A stretch of DNA of 10,653 bases from Pseudomonadota bacterium (GTDB lineage: Bacteria; Pseudomonadota; Gammaproteobacteria; Steroidobacterales; Steroidobacteraceae): assembly GCA_003242685.1 (NCBI GenBank), contig QGVD01000097.1:1-10653 (forward strand), written 5' to 3'. This document shows positions 1 to 6,156 of this stretch, one piece after another. The translations under genes and the position numbers were made by a program. The notes beneath the pieces were generated by a model. The model did not search any database. It was not told the DNA's origin and worked only from the letters and a program-made list of their open reading frames with translations. Within the stretch, counting starts at the first letter, position 1; each line of letters opens with the position of its first letter.

Positions 1-2
1 CC

Positions 3-1241
3 CCCCCCGGCACGGGCCTGGGGCCCCTGCTGCGGTCGGCCCCCCCCCCCCCGTACTACCGCGAGCTCTTCGAACGTGCGGGCCTGCGCCTGGATCGCCC
101 GCTCGGCAGCGCGGAGCTCGCGCGCCTGCCCCTCCTCGGCCGCACGGCGATGGAGTCCGCGGGACTGGACGCCTTCCTCACGGTGGACCGGCAGCGTCTC
201 TTCACGATCTTCACTTCGGGCTCCACGTCGCGGCCCGGCATGTTCCTGCGCAGTGCGTTCGAGGAGGCGAGCTTCTCCGCGCGCTGGGCGCGCGTCTACG
301 CGGCCTACGGCTGCGGCACGTTCGACAGCCAGGTCAACATCGCGAGCGGCGGTGCGCAGAAGAAACTCGGAGCGGTGAATCTCCTGCGCGCCGTGCGGCT
401 CCTGCCGCGCGTCGTGAACCTGAAGTCCGCCGCACCCATCGCCGAGACCGCGGAGCACATCCGGCGGCTGAAGCCCCGGATCCTCGTGGGCTACTCGGCG
501 GCCATCGAGACGCTCGCCGACTACGTCATCACGAATCGCATTCCCTTCCCCCGGCCGCGTCTCGTGATCTGCGCGGCGATGGAGGTCACCGAGCACTGCC
601 GGAACCTCGCCGCGCGCGCATTCGGCGCGCCGGTCGCGAACGTGTACGTGACCAACGAGCTCGGTGTCGTCGGCTGGAGCTGTCCGCACCGGCCCGACGT
701 CCTGCACATGAACGACGATTCATTCGTCATCGAGATCCTCGGCGCCGACGGGCGGCCTGCGCCGCCTGGCACGGTCGGTGAGATCGTGGCGACGCCCCTC
801 TTCCTGCACTCGATGCCGCTCATCCGCTACCGCATCGGCGATCTTGCGGCGCGGCTCGACGGGCGCTGTGAGTGCGGCAGAGGGCTCGGGCTCATGTCAC
901 CGGTGCAGGGACGCACGGCGCATGCCCTCGTCGGCGCCGGAGGCCAGCTCGTCACGGCACCGCTGCTCGCCGCCGCGTTCGGGCAGAGCGGCAGCTACAC
1001 GTGGGTGAAGCGTTTCCAGCTCCGCGAAGAGATCGACGGGTGCGTGAGAGTGCTCGTCGAGCAGCGTCGCGAGCCGACTGCTGCCGAGCGCGAAGCGCTG
1101 CTTTCAGCCCTCCGTCAGCTCATCGAACCGACTTATGTCGTGCGGCTCGAGCCGACCGACAGCATTCCGCTCGCACCGAGCGGCAAGTTCCAGTGGATCG
1201 TGCCGCTTGCGGGATCCCGCGGCGCAACACGCGCCGCCTGA
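3..1241 (+). CDS. CapK/PaaK-like adenylate-forming ligase, 5' partial
   Basis: This looks like a phenylacetate-CoA ligase/CapK-family (ANL superfamily) enzyme, which would activate a carboxylate as acyl-AMP, usually passing it to CoA or another acceptor. The first ATG in the window is at 150, but the frame is open to the left edge and residues before it (YYRELFERAGL, then LARLPLLGR) match the family's N-terminal helices, so the true start lies outside. Visible motifs are the P-loop FTSGSTSRPG (usual form TSGTTGxP), YVTNELG at the adenine-binding position, the hinge PLIRYRIGDLA followed by a CxCG pair, GRTAHALV, and the C-terminal lysine motif APSGKFQ. The P-loop is atypical (SRPG where TG-K/P is usual), so the substrate cannot be named. 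Family assignment is firm; whether it is a CoA ligase or a polysaccharide/siderophore-type ligase is open. The next gene starts 109 bases on. Confidence 0.85.
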   Translation, partial: PPGTGLGPLLRSAPPPPYYRELFERAGLRLDRPLGSAELARLPLLGRTAMESAGLDAFLTVDRQRLFTIFTSGSTSRPGMFLRSAFEEASFSARWARVYAAYGCGTFDSQVNIASGGAQKKLGAVNLLRAVRLLPRVVNLKSAAPIAETAEHIRRLKPRILVGYSAAIETLADYVITNRIPFPRPRLVICAAMEVTEHCRNLAARAFGAPVANVYVTNELGVVGWSCPHRPDVLHMNDDSFVIEILGADGRPAPPGTVGEIVATPLFLHSMPLIRYRIGDLAARLDGRCECGRGLGLMSPVQGRTAHALVGAGGQLVTAPLLAAAFGQSGSYTWVKRFQLREEIDGCVRVLVEQRREPTAAEREALLSALRQLIEPTYVVRLEPTDSIPLAPSGKFQWIVPLAGSRGATRAA

Positions 1242-1292
1242 ACCGTGACATTCATGCATCCCGATGGCCTGGAGGATCGCGCGGCCCTGAGC

Positions 1293-1298
1293 TAGAGT
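1293..1298 (+). promoter_or_regulatory. Possible -10 box (TAGAGT) for the S9 gene
   Basis: TAGAGT lies 52 bases before the ATG at 1351 in the 109-base gap after the ligase gene. No convincing -35 hexamer is seen about 17 bases upstream. Transcription starting near 1305 would give a short leader containing the AGGGGGG ribosome-binding site at 1339-1345. This is sequence resemblance only. Confidence 0.25.
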
Positions 1299-1350
1299 GA
1301 GTCGCACGAACGGCAGACTGCCGGCACAGGTCCTTTCAGGGGGGACTGCC

Positions 1351-1939
1351 ATGCATCGCGCCGCAGCCGCGGCGTGCGTGCTGCTGTGCGCGTCCGCGTT
1401 AGCAGATACTCCTGCTCCGGAAACCTCTTCCTCCACGTCGCCGCCGCTCATCCCGCTGGATCACTTCACGCGGTACGACGAGTTCGGAACCATCGAGATC
1501 TCGCCGGACGGGAAGTTCCTTGCCTTCACCTCGGGCAGGTTCGGCACCACGCAGCTCTCGTTCATTCAGCTCGATCCGCTGAAGGGAGTCGCCGGCGTCA
1601 AAGCGGTGGAAGGCTTCGAGTTCTACGACTTCCACTGGGTCTCCGACGAGCGGGTCATCCATCTGCTCGCCGAGCGCCAGGCGGGCAACGCCTTCCGACC
1701 TTCACGGGCGAGATCGCCGCGATCGATCGCAACGGCAAGCGTCACGCCTCGCTCGAGAGAGCCGCCCGCGCCTGGATCGATCCGCGCTCGATGCGGCAGG
1801 CAAGTCCTACGAGTGGATCGCGCTCGGCGGTGAGGGGCACGGCATCTACGAGGAGGACACGCGGCTCAGGGCCTATGAGCGCGTACTCACGTTTCTGGAG
1901 AAACATCTTGCGCCCCGCGTGGCGAGTCGCGACCCTTAG
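1351..1939 (+). pseudogene. S9 prolyl-oligopeptidase-family remnant, frameshifted and internally deleted
   Basis: The ATG at 1351 follows a strong SD (AGGGGGG). It opens a signal peptide (about 20 residues, cleavage near ALA-DT) and the first propeller strands of a secreted S9 serine peptidase/acylaminoacyl-peptidase (YDEFGTIEISPDGKFLAF, then FEFYDFHWVSDERVIHLL). Around 1690-1700 homology moves to the -1 frame, where it reads FTGEIAAIDRNGKRHASL (1701-1754). About 20-30 bases later it moves again, and frame 2 from about 1778 reads ALDAAGKSYEWIALGGEGHG and on to TAG at 1937-1939. GEGHG with the following ERVLTFLEKHL is the extreme C-terminus of S9 enzymes, including the catalytic His. Family members run to about 650 residues; the nucleophile GxSxGG and most of the propeller and hydrolase domains are missing (roughly 450-500 residues). 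Read naively, the frame from 1351 ends at 1833 with an unrelated tail. It cannot be an active peptidase as it stands; misassembly is the alternative. Confidence 0.85.
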
Positions 1940-1942
1940 GGC

Positions 1943-2491
1943 ATGGGACTCATTCGCGGGCTCCTCGATCGCATCGTCCTCGTCGTCGCGGTCATCGCAG
2001 GCGGGCTGCTGCCGAGCTTCGCCGCGCAGTACCGGCAGCGCGTCGGCGGACGGCTCGATCAGGTGCTGCAGGACCTGGCGCCGTTCCAGGAAATCGCGAA
2101 CCGCTATCACCGCGGGAGTCTCGAAGCGCTGGTGAAGCATCACCTCGCGAGCCCGGACCCGACCTTCCACGACGAAGGCGCCGCGATCCAGGCGATGATG
2201 GATGCCGCCGCGCAGCTCCGCGCCGCCTATGAGGCGCTCCAGGGCACGCTCCTGCAGCAGCTCACCTGGCTCGTCACGCGCGGCGACCCGGAGATCGCAC
2301 GCGCCACGTGGGAGATCTATCAGCCGGCATTCGGCCTCGACACCGAGAGCCTCGTGTTCGCCGCCGTGTTCGGCGTCGTGGTATGGCTCGTGTTCCTTGC
2401 GGTGTGGGCAGGGCTGGGAGCGATCGGATCGGCGATCACATCTCGAGGCCGAGCTCGAATGTCCCCGCATACCCGCGTCCGCGCGGGGTGA
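1943..2491 (+). CDS. DUF2937 family membrane protein
   Basis: This 182-residue protein matches the DUF2937 pattern, a proteobacterial family of unknown function. It has an N-terminal membrane segment (about residues 9-27, IVLVVAVIAGGLLPSF) and then a soluble helical region beginning QYRQRVGGRLDQ and including GSLEALVKHHLASPDPTF. A WEIYQPAF stretch follows, with a second membrane segment at about 135-160 (VFAAVFGVVVWLVFLAVWAG). Both ends are probably membrane-anchored with a helical domain between. The ATG lies 3 bases after the stop of the S9 remnant, so it was probably co-transcribed with that gene; the SD is weak (TTAGGG). The last 19 or so residues (about SRGRARMSPHTRVRAG) are basic, outside the family core, and lie in the 56-base overlap with the convergent dioxygenase gene, which suggests the tail is not conserved. 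Function is not known. Confidence 0.85.
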   Translation: MGLIRGLLDRIVLVVAVIAGGLLPSFAAQYRQRVGGRLDQVLQDLAPFQEIANRYHRGSLEALVKHHLASPDPTFHDEGAAIQAMMDAAAQLRAAYEALQGTLLQQLTWLVTRGDPEIARATWEIYQPAFGLDTESLVFAAVFGVVVWLVFLAVWAGLGAIGSAITSRGRARMSPHTRVRAG

Positions 2492-3218
2492 GTGCGAGAG
2501 TGAGCTCCTTCCCGCCGCGGCGGTAGATCCAGTCGTCCGTGTTCCTCGTCTTGCGCCTGCCCTTGTGGGCGTAGGGCTCCTGAGCGTGAATGACGTCGGT
2601 CAGCTCGTCGTCGAAGTAGAGCTGCGAGGTGAATTCTGCGCGCCGGCCGGCCGATGAGTCGGTGCGCACCTTGAAATGGATGTGCACCGTGCGGCCCGGA
2701 TACCAGCCGGGAAAGATCGTCGTGAAGCGCGCGACGCCTGCCTGATCGGTGAGCTGGTAGCCGCGCAGGAACGCCTTGCCGCGCGTGTCGTACAGCCCGC
2801 CGATGTCGTGGAAGCCGGAATACTCGCCGAGCGCATCGCAGTGCCAGACATCCACGATCGCAGCCGCGAGCGGCGCGCAGCGTGTGCCGTCGACGCGGTA
2901 GACGTTGAACGTCAGCTCGAGCGGCACGCCTTCGCGCACGGAACCGTCACTCGGATCCGCGCGGATATCGGAGCGGTTGAGACGCTCGTCGAGGAAGTAC
3001 GGGCCTTCAGTCTGCTGCGGGCGAACGACACACGAAGGTACCGGCGTCGTAGCGAGCACCGGGGGCGTAAGCCCCGCGGCCGCGGTCGCTCCCACGAGGC
3101 GCACCCACTCGCGCCGCGTGAGCCGGTGGAGCCTGCCGGAAACGAAGTATCTGTCACGTCGCACGCGCTCATCATACGCCGCCCGGGCACCCACGGATGC
3201 CGAAGTTTCGGCATGCAT
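2436..3218 (-). CDS. Tat-type intradiol ring-cleavage dioxygenase-like protein
   Basis: This is a 260-residue protein of the intradiol dioxygenase fold (protocatechuate 3,4-dioxygenase beta/catechol 1,2-dioxygenase superfamily), non-heme Fe(III) enzymes that cleave catechols between the hydroxyls. Residues 34-56 hold a Tat-like signal (TRREWVRLVGATAAAGL), implying export already folded. The mature part opens with CVVRPQQTEGPYFLDE and LNRSDIR, typical of the exported subgroup. The four iron ligands appear present: Tyr133 (WHCDALGEYSG), Tyr173 (GWYPGR), His179 and His181 (VHIHFKV). No partner subunit or aromatic-catabolism gene is nearby, so the substrate is unknown. The start is uncertain. ATG 3218 has no visible SD. 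A GTG at 3164 (residue 19) has TATGAT just before it, gives a more normal Tat n-region and leaves 81 bases to the divergent BNR gene. The stop end overlaps the DUF2937 gene by 56 bases. Confidence 0.85.
   Translation of the reverse strand: MHAETSASVGARAAYDERVRRDRYFVSGRLHRLTRREWVRLVGATAAAGLTPPVLATTPVPSCVVRPQQTEGPYFLDERLNRSDIRADPSDGSVREGVPLELTFNVYRVDGTRCAPLAAAIVDVWHCDALGEYSGFHDIGGLYDTRGKAFLRGYQLTDQAGVARFTTIFPGWYPGRTVHIHFKVRTDSSAGRRAEFTSQLYFDDELTDVIHAQEPYAHKGRRKTRNTDDWIYRRGGKELTLALTPRGRGYAGTFELGLEM
3171..3176 (-). promoter_or_regulatory. Possible -10 box (TATGAT) for the dioxygenase gene
   Basis: On the minus strand TATGAT is followed after 6 bases (GAGCGC) by GTG at 3164, an in-frame alternative start of the dioxygenase gene. 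Initiation would fall at about that GTG, giving a leaderless message. If this box is used, the ATG at 3218 is not transcribed and cannot be the start. No good -35 is visible. Confidence 0.3.
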
Positions 3219-3231
3219 CGACTGCCGGCGG

Positions 3232-3237
3232 TAGACT
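3232..3237 (+). promoter_or_regulatory. Possible -10 box (TAGACT) for the BNR gene
   Basis: TAGACT ends 8 bases before the ATG at 3246. No Shine-Dalgarno sequence lies between them, so a transcript from this box would be nearly leaderless. It favours 3246 over the in-frame ATG at 3213. The same hexamer sits 10 bases before the Lrp start on the other strand. Confidence 0.3.
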
Positions 3238-3245
3238 GGCTGCCG

Positions 3246-4484
3246 ATGTCGCCGCGCCGATTCGCGCTCTTTCTCCCGGTCATCCTGACCGCTGCCGGCA
3301 CGCCGTCCAATGCAGGAGCGGAGCCTCTGCTGGAGACCACCCGCCTCGAGCTCACCACCGGTGACCGCGCGGGGCAGCCGAGCGTCGCGGTCGACCCGCG
3401 CGAGGGGTTCGTGCTCACGTGGCAGGAACGTGACGGCGACACCGCGTCACTGTGGTATGCGGTGCTCGACCGCGACGGCCGCGAGCTGCGGCGCGCACGC
3501 ATCGCGAGCGGCGCGAGCTGGTTCGTGAACTGGGCGGACTTCCCGTCGCTCGCGGTGCTCGAGAACGGCGACTGGGTGACGCACTACCTCGTGGAGAGCG
3601 GCGGTTCTCCGCACGCCTACGACATTCAGATCGTGCGCTCGACCGACCGGGGACGCACCTGGAGCGCACCGGTTTCACCGCACACGGACGGAACGCCGAC
3701 TCAGCACGGCTTCGTCTCGCTCACGCCTGCGGGCGGTGATCACGTGCTCGTCGTCTGGCTCGACGGGCGGCTCGGTGCTGCATCGGACGACGCAGCTCAC
3801 GGTGACCATCACGAAGAAGAAGGACCGATGAGCCTGCGCAGCACGATCCTCGACCGCGAAGGCAGGCGCGCCGAGGAGCGCATGCTCGATGACAGCACGT
3901 GCAGCTGCTGTCAGACGGACGCGGTGCGACTCGGCAACCGCACGCTCGTCGCGTATCGCGATCGCAGCCCCGAGGAGATCCGCGACATCGCCGTGCTCGC
4001 GCGCGATGCGGAAGGCGAATGGTCGGCACCGCGCACGCTGCACGCCGACGGCTGGCGCATCGAAGCTTGCCCGGTGAATGGCCCTGCGCTCGCGGCAAGC
4101 CGCGACCGTTTCCTCGCCGTCTGGCCGACGTTGGCAAGCGGCACCTACGAGGTGCGCTACACGCTCGGCACGGCGGAGGCAGCGGGCAAGGCACATACAC
4201 TCGCCGGTGGCGACGGCGTTCTCGGCCGCGTCGACGCCGCTCCGCTGCGTGACGACTTTCTCGTGAGCTGGCTCGACGGCGACTCCACAGCCGCCCGCGT
4301 TCGGCTCGCGCGGATCGATGTCTCGGGGCGCATCGTCGCACGCGCGACGATCGAAGCACCCTCGAGCGTGCGCATGTTCGGCGTACCGCGCCTTGCGAGT
4401 CTCGGCGATCGCGCACTGCTCGCATGGGCCGAGCCGCGCCGCGACGGTGCGGGAAGCGGAATAGCGATCGCGCTCGTGAGATAG
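3246..4484 (+). CDS. Secreted BNR/sialidase-fold beta-propeller protein
   Basis: This 412-residue protein starts with a signal peptide (MSPRRFALFLPVILTAAG, cleavage near NAGA-EP) and continues as beta-propeller-like repeats. One clear Asp-box (BNR repeat, S-x-D-x-G-x-T-W) is at residues 132-139 (STDRGRTW). Asp-boxes are structural, so sialidase activity does not follow, and I do not see the arginine triad. Two features stand out: a His/acid loop at 185-192 (HGDHHEEE) and a cysteine cluster at 219-222 (CSCC, followed by QTD), both possible metal-ligand or disulfide sites in the exported protein. Proteins of this type are usually labelled exo-alpha-sialidase or hypothetical. ATG 3246 is preferred over in-frame ATG 3213 because the signal peptide begins cleanly there. 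It diverges from the dioxygenase and converges on the Lrp gene. Its biochemical role is unknown. Confidence 0.75.
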   Translation: MSPRRFALFLPVILTAAGTPSNAGAEPLLETTRLELTTGDRAGQPSVAVDPREGFVLTWQERDGDTASLWYAVLDRDGRELRRARIASGASWFVNWADFPSLAVLENGDWVTHYLVESGGSPHAYDIQIVRSTDRGRTWSAPVSPHTDGTPTQHGFVSLTPAGGDHVLVVWLDGRLGAASDDAAHGDHHEEEGPMSLRSTILDREGRRAEERMLDDSTCSCCQTDAVRLGNRTLVAYRDRSPEEIRDIAVLARDAEGEWSAPRTLHADGWRIEACPVNGPALAASRDRFLAVWPTLASGTYEVRYTLGTAEAAGKAHTLAGGDGVLGRVDAAPLRDDFLVSWLDGDSTAARVRLARIDVSGRIVARATIEAPSSVRMFGVPRLASLGDRALLAWAEPRRDGAGSGIAIALVR

Positions 4485-4501
4485 CCCGCGACGCGTCGGG
4501 C
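4484..4501. terminator. Weak hairpin between convergent gene ends
   Basis: GCCCG (4484-4488) and CGGGC (4497-4501) can pair across an 8-base loop, between the stop of the BNR gene and the stop of the Lrp gene, which are only 19 bases apart. The stem is short and there is no T tract on either side, so a terminator role is only a possibility from position. Confidence 0.2.
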
Positions 4502-4503
4502 GC

Positions 4504-4926
4504 TCAGAGCTTGTGAGACGAGAGCAGGATGCTCGTCTCGGTGGTCGAGATGCCCTCGATCTGACGGATGCGGCCGAGCACGCGATCGAAGGCTTCGAGA
4601 CTCTCTGCGCGCAGCTCCGCGATGATGTCCCACCGTCCGTTGGTGGTGTACAGCGCACCTACCGCGGGATCCCCGCGCAGCGCACGGATCACCTCCTCCG
4701 TGCGATTCCCCTCCACCGCGATGCTCATCAGCGCGCGGATGTGCCGCTCTTCCATCTGCGGCTTGAGGAGCACCGTGTAGCCGACGATCGTCCCGTCCGC
4801 CTCGAGCCGCGCGAGGCGGTTCTGCACGGTGCCGCGCGCCACGCGCAGCCGGCGCGCGAGCTCCGCGACCGGCATGCGGGCGTTTTCGCGCAGCAGCGCG
4901 ATGAGCTGACGGTCGATATCGTCCAT
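4504..4926 (-). CDS. Lrp/AsnC family transcriptional regulator
   Basis: This is a 140-residue Lrp/AsnC (feast/famine) regulator of standard length. The N-terminal winged HTH opens DDIDRQLIALLRENARMP, has the recognition region VARGTVQNRLARLEADG, and ends with IVGYTVLL. The C-terminal RAM ligand-binding/oligomerisation domain spans about residues 65-135 (TTNGRWDIIAEL, then ISTTETSILL). I chose ATG 4926 because MDDIDRQLI is the normal family N-terminus; the frame runs further up to 4980 but those 18 residues are not family-like. The gene diverges from ocd-arginase, and amino-acid-responsive Lrp proteins commonly control such neighbours, so arginine, ornithine or proline is the likely effector (inference). 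No SD is visible before the ATG, but a TAGACT box ends 10 bases upstream and a dyad overlaps the promoter area, consistent with autoregulation. Confidence 0.92.
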   Translation of the reverse strand: MDDIDRQLIALLRENARMPVAELARRLRVARGTVQNRLARLEADGTIVGYTVLLKPQMEERHIRALMSIAVEGNRTEEVIRALRGDPAVGALYTTNGRWDIIAELRAESLEAFDRVLGRIRQIEGISTTETSILLSSHKL

Positions 4927-4936
4927 GACGGTGCAC

Positions 4937-4942
4937 AGTCTA
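4937..4942 (-). promoter_or_regulatory. Possible -10 box (TAGACT) for the Lrp gene
   Basis: Read on the minus strand, TAGACT ends 10 bases before the Lrp start codon. No Shine-Dalgarno sequence precedes that codon, so a leader of only a few bases is implied. The dyad at 4951-4966 lies just upstream, where it would cover the promoter spacer and hinder RNA polymerase when bound. Confidence 0.35.
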
Positions 4943-4950
4943 GCCGAAAC

Positions 4951-4966
4951 GCCAGCTTGAGCTGGC
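4951..4966. promoter_or_regulatory. Candidate Lrp-type operator dyad in the lrp-ocd spacer
   Basis: GCCAGCT-TG-AGCTGGC is a perfect 7-bp inverted repeat with a 2-base centre, in the 150-base spacer between the divergent Lrp and ocd genes. Lrp/AsnC proteins bind imperfect dyads of about 15 bp. A second small symmetry, TGCT-C-AGCA, lies at 4971-4979, and AAAACG...CGTTTT (4979-4984 and 4996-5001) follows within an unusually AT-rich patch reaching about 5016. Such clustered half-sites fit cooperative Lrp binding. The sequence does not match the E. coli Lrp consensus closely, so the role rests on symmetry and position. Confidence 0.45.
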
Positions 4967-5076
4967 ATTCTGCTCAGCAAAACGCACGAGTTGGTCGTTT
5001 TTCAGGCTTTTTTCTGACGCTCCCGGGACCAAGACTGTTCTTCCCAAAGAATGATGAAAGCCGACGGGAAGCCATC

Positions 5077-6156
5077 ATGGTCGACTACATCGGAACGGAA
5101 CGGGTTCAGGAGCTCGTCGCGGCAGTGGGGCCCGCCCGCTTCATGGAAGAGCTCGCCGCGCACATCGAGCAGGACTTCCGCCGCTGGAACGAGTTCGAGA
5201 AGTCGCCGCGTCACGCGACGCACTCGCCGGTCGGCGTGATCGAGCTCATGCCCATCAGCGACGGGCGCCTGTATTCCTTCAAGTACGTCAACGGTCATCC
5301 CAGGAACACCGCGGAAGGTCTGCTGACCGTGACCGCTTTCGGTGTTCTCGCCGACGTCGACAGCGGCTATCCGCTGCTGCTGTCCGAGCTCACGTACATG
5401 ACGGCGCTGCGCACCGCCGCCACTTCCGCGCTCGCCGCGCGCTGGATGGCGCGGCACGACTGCCGCGTGATGGCGATGATCGGCAACGGCGCGCAGGCGG
5501 AATTCCAGGCGATCGCCTTTCATCACATGCTCGGCATCCGCGAGCTGCGGCTGTACGACGTCGATCCGCGCGCGAGCGAGAAGCTCGAACGCAATCTGAT
5601 GCGCCTCGATCTCGAGGATCTGAGAATCGTCCGCTGCACGTCGGTCGCGGGTGCCGTGCGCGGCGCCGACATCGTCACCACCTGCACCGCGGACAAGCGC
5701 AGGGCGGTCATTCTCGAGCCGGAGATGATCGAGCCCGGCATGCACCTCAACGCCCTCGGCGGCGACTGCCCGGGCAAGACCGAGCTGCACGCGGACATCC
5801 TGCGGCGGCCCGATGCGCATATCGTCGTCGAGTACGAGCCGCAGTCGCGCATCGAGGGCGAGATCCAGCAGCTCGCGCCGGATCACCCCGTCATCGAGCT
5901 GCACGAGGTCATCACCGGCAAGGTGCGGCCGCGGACGAGTCCGCGCGACGTGACGATCTTCGACTCGGTGGGCTTCGCGCTCGAGGACTTCTCCTCGCTC
6001 CGCTACCTGTACGAGCTCAACCGCGCCGAGGCGGGCACGCACGAGCAGCTCGATCTCGTGCCGCGGCTCGAGGATCCGAAGGACCTGTTCGGCGGTCTCG
6101 CCGAGCGGATCGCGCGTGCGCGCGAGCGTGCTGCACCGAGGAGGGCACTGGCATGA
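5077..6156 (+). CDS. ocd: Ornithine cyclodeaminase
   Basis: This 359-residue protein closely follows the Pseudomonas putida ornithine cyclodeaminase pattern (EC 4.3.1.12), an NAD-dependent enzyme of the mu-crystallin family that converts L-ornithine directly to L-proline and ammonium. The numbering matches the known enzyme: Arg45 (KSPRHATHS), Glu56 (VIELMP), Lys69 (FKYVNGHP), Arg112 (TALRTAATS), the NAD-binding turn at 136-140 (GNGAQ), and catalytic Asp230 in GGDCPGKTELHAD. The C-terminal DSVGFALEDFSSLRYL is also diagnostic. ATG 5077 is chosen for the GGGAAG SD 7 bases upstream and the family N-terminus; the frame is open further left but not homologous. Its stop overlaps the arginase start (ATGA), so the two form an operon. 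The divergent Lrp regulator probably controls it. Assignment is strong. Confidence 0.95.
   Translation: MVDYIGTERVQELVAAVGPARFMEELAAHIEQDFRRWNEFEKSPRHATHSPVGVIELMPISDGRLYSFKYVNGHPRNTAEGLLTVTAFGVLADVDSGYPLLLSELTYMTALRTAATSALAARWMARHDCRVMAMIGNGAQAEFQAIAFHHMLGIRELRLYDVDPRASEKLERNLMRLDLEDLRIVRCTSVAGAVRGADIVTTCTADKRRAVILEPEMIEPGMHLNALGGDCPGKTELHADILRRPDAHIVVEYEPQSRIEGEIQQLAPDHPVIELHEVITGKVRPRTSPRDVTIFDSVGFALEDFSSLRYLYELNRAEAGTHEQLDLVPRLEDPKDLFGGLAERIARARERAAPRRALA

Noticed and set aside
1..52. Runs of 8 C (1-8) and 13 C (40-52) at the left edge
   Set aside because: They could be a low-quality contig edge, but the reading frame continues through them into a family-like N-terminus (PPPPYYRELFE), so I treat them as coding sequence with possibly inexact run lengths rather than a feature.
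1374..2135. 253-codon plus-strand frame over the S9 remnant and DUF2937
   Set aside because: Only the short piece FTGEIAAIDRNGKRHASL (1701-1754) is homologous; the rest overlaps better frames and is Arg/Ser-rich.
5002..6042. 346-codon open frame on the minus strand opposite ocd
   Set aside because: It is a compositional shadow of a high-GC gene with unmistakable ocd homology on the plus strand; its residues (Arg/His/Asp-rich) match no family.
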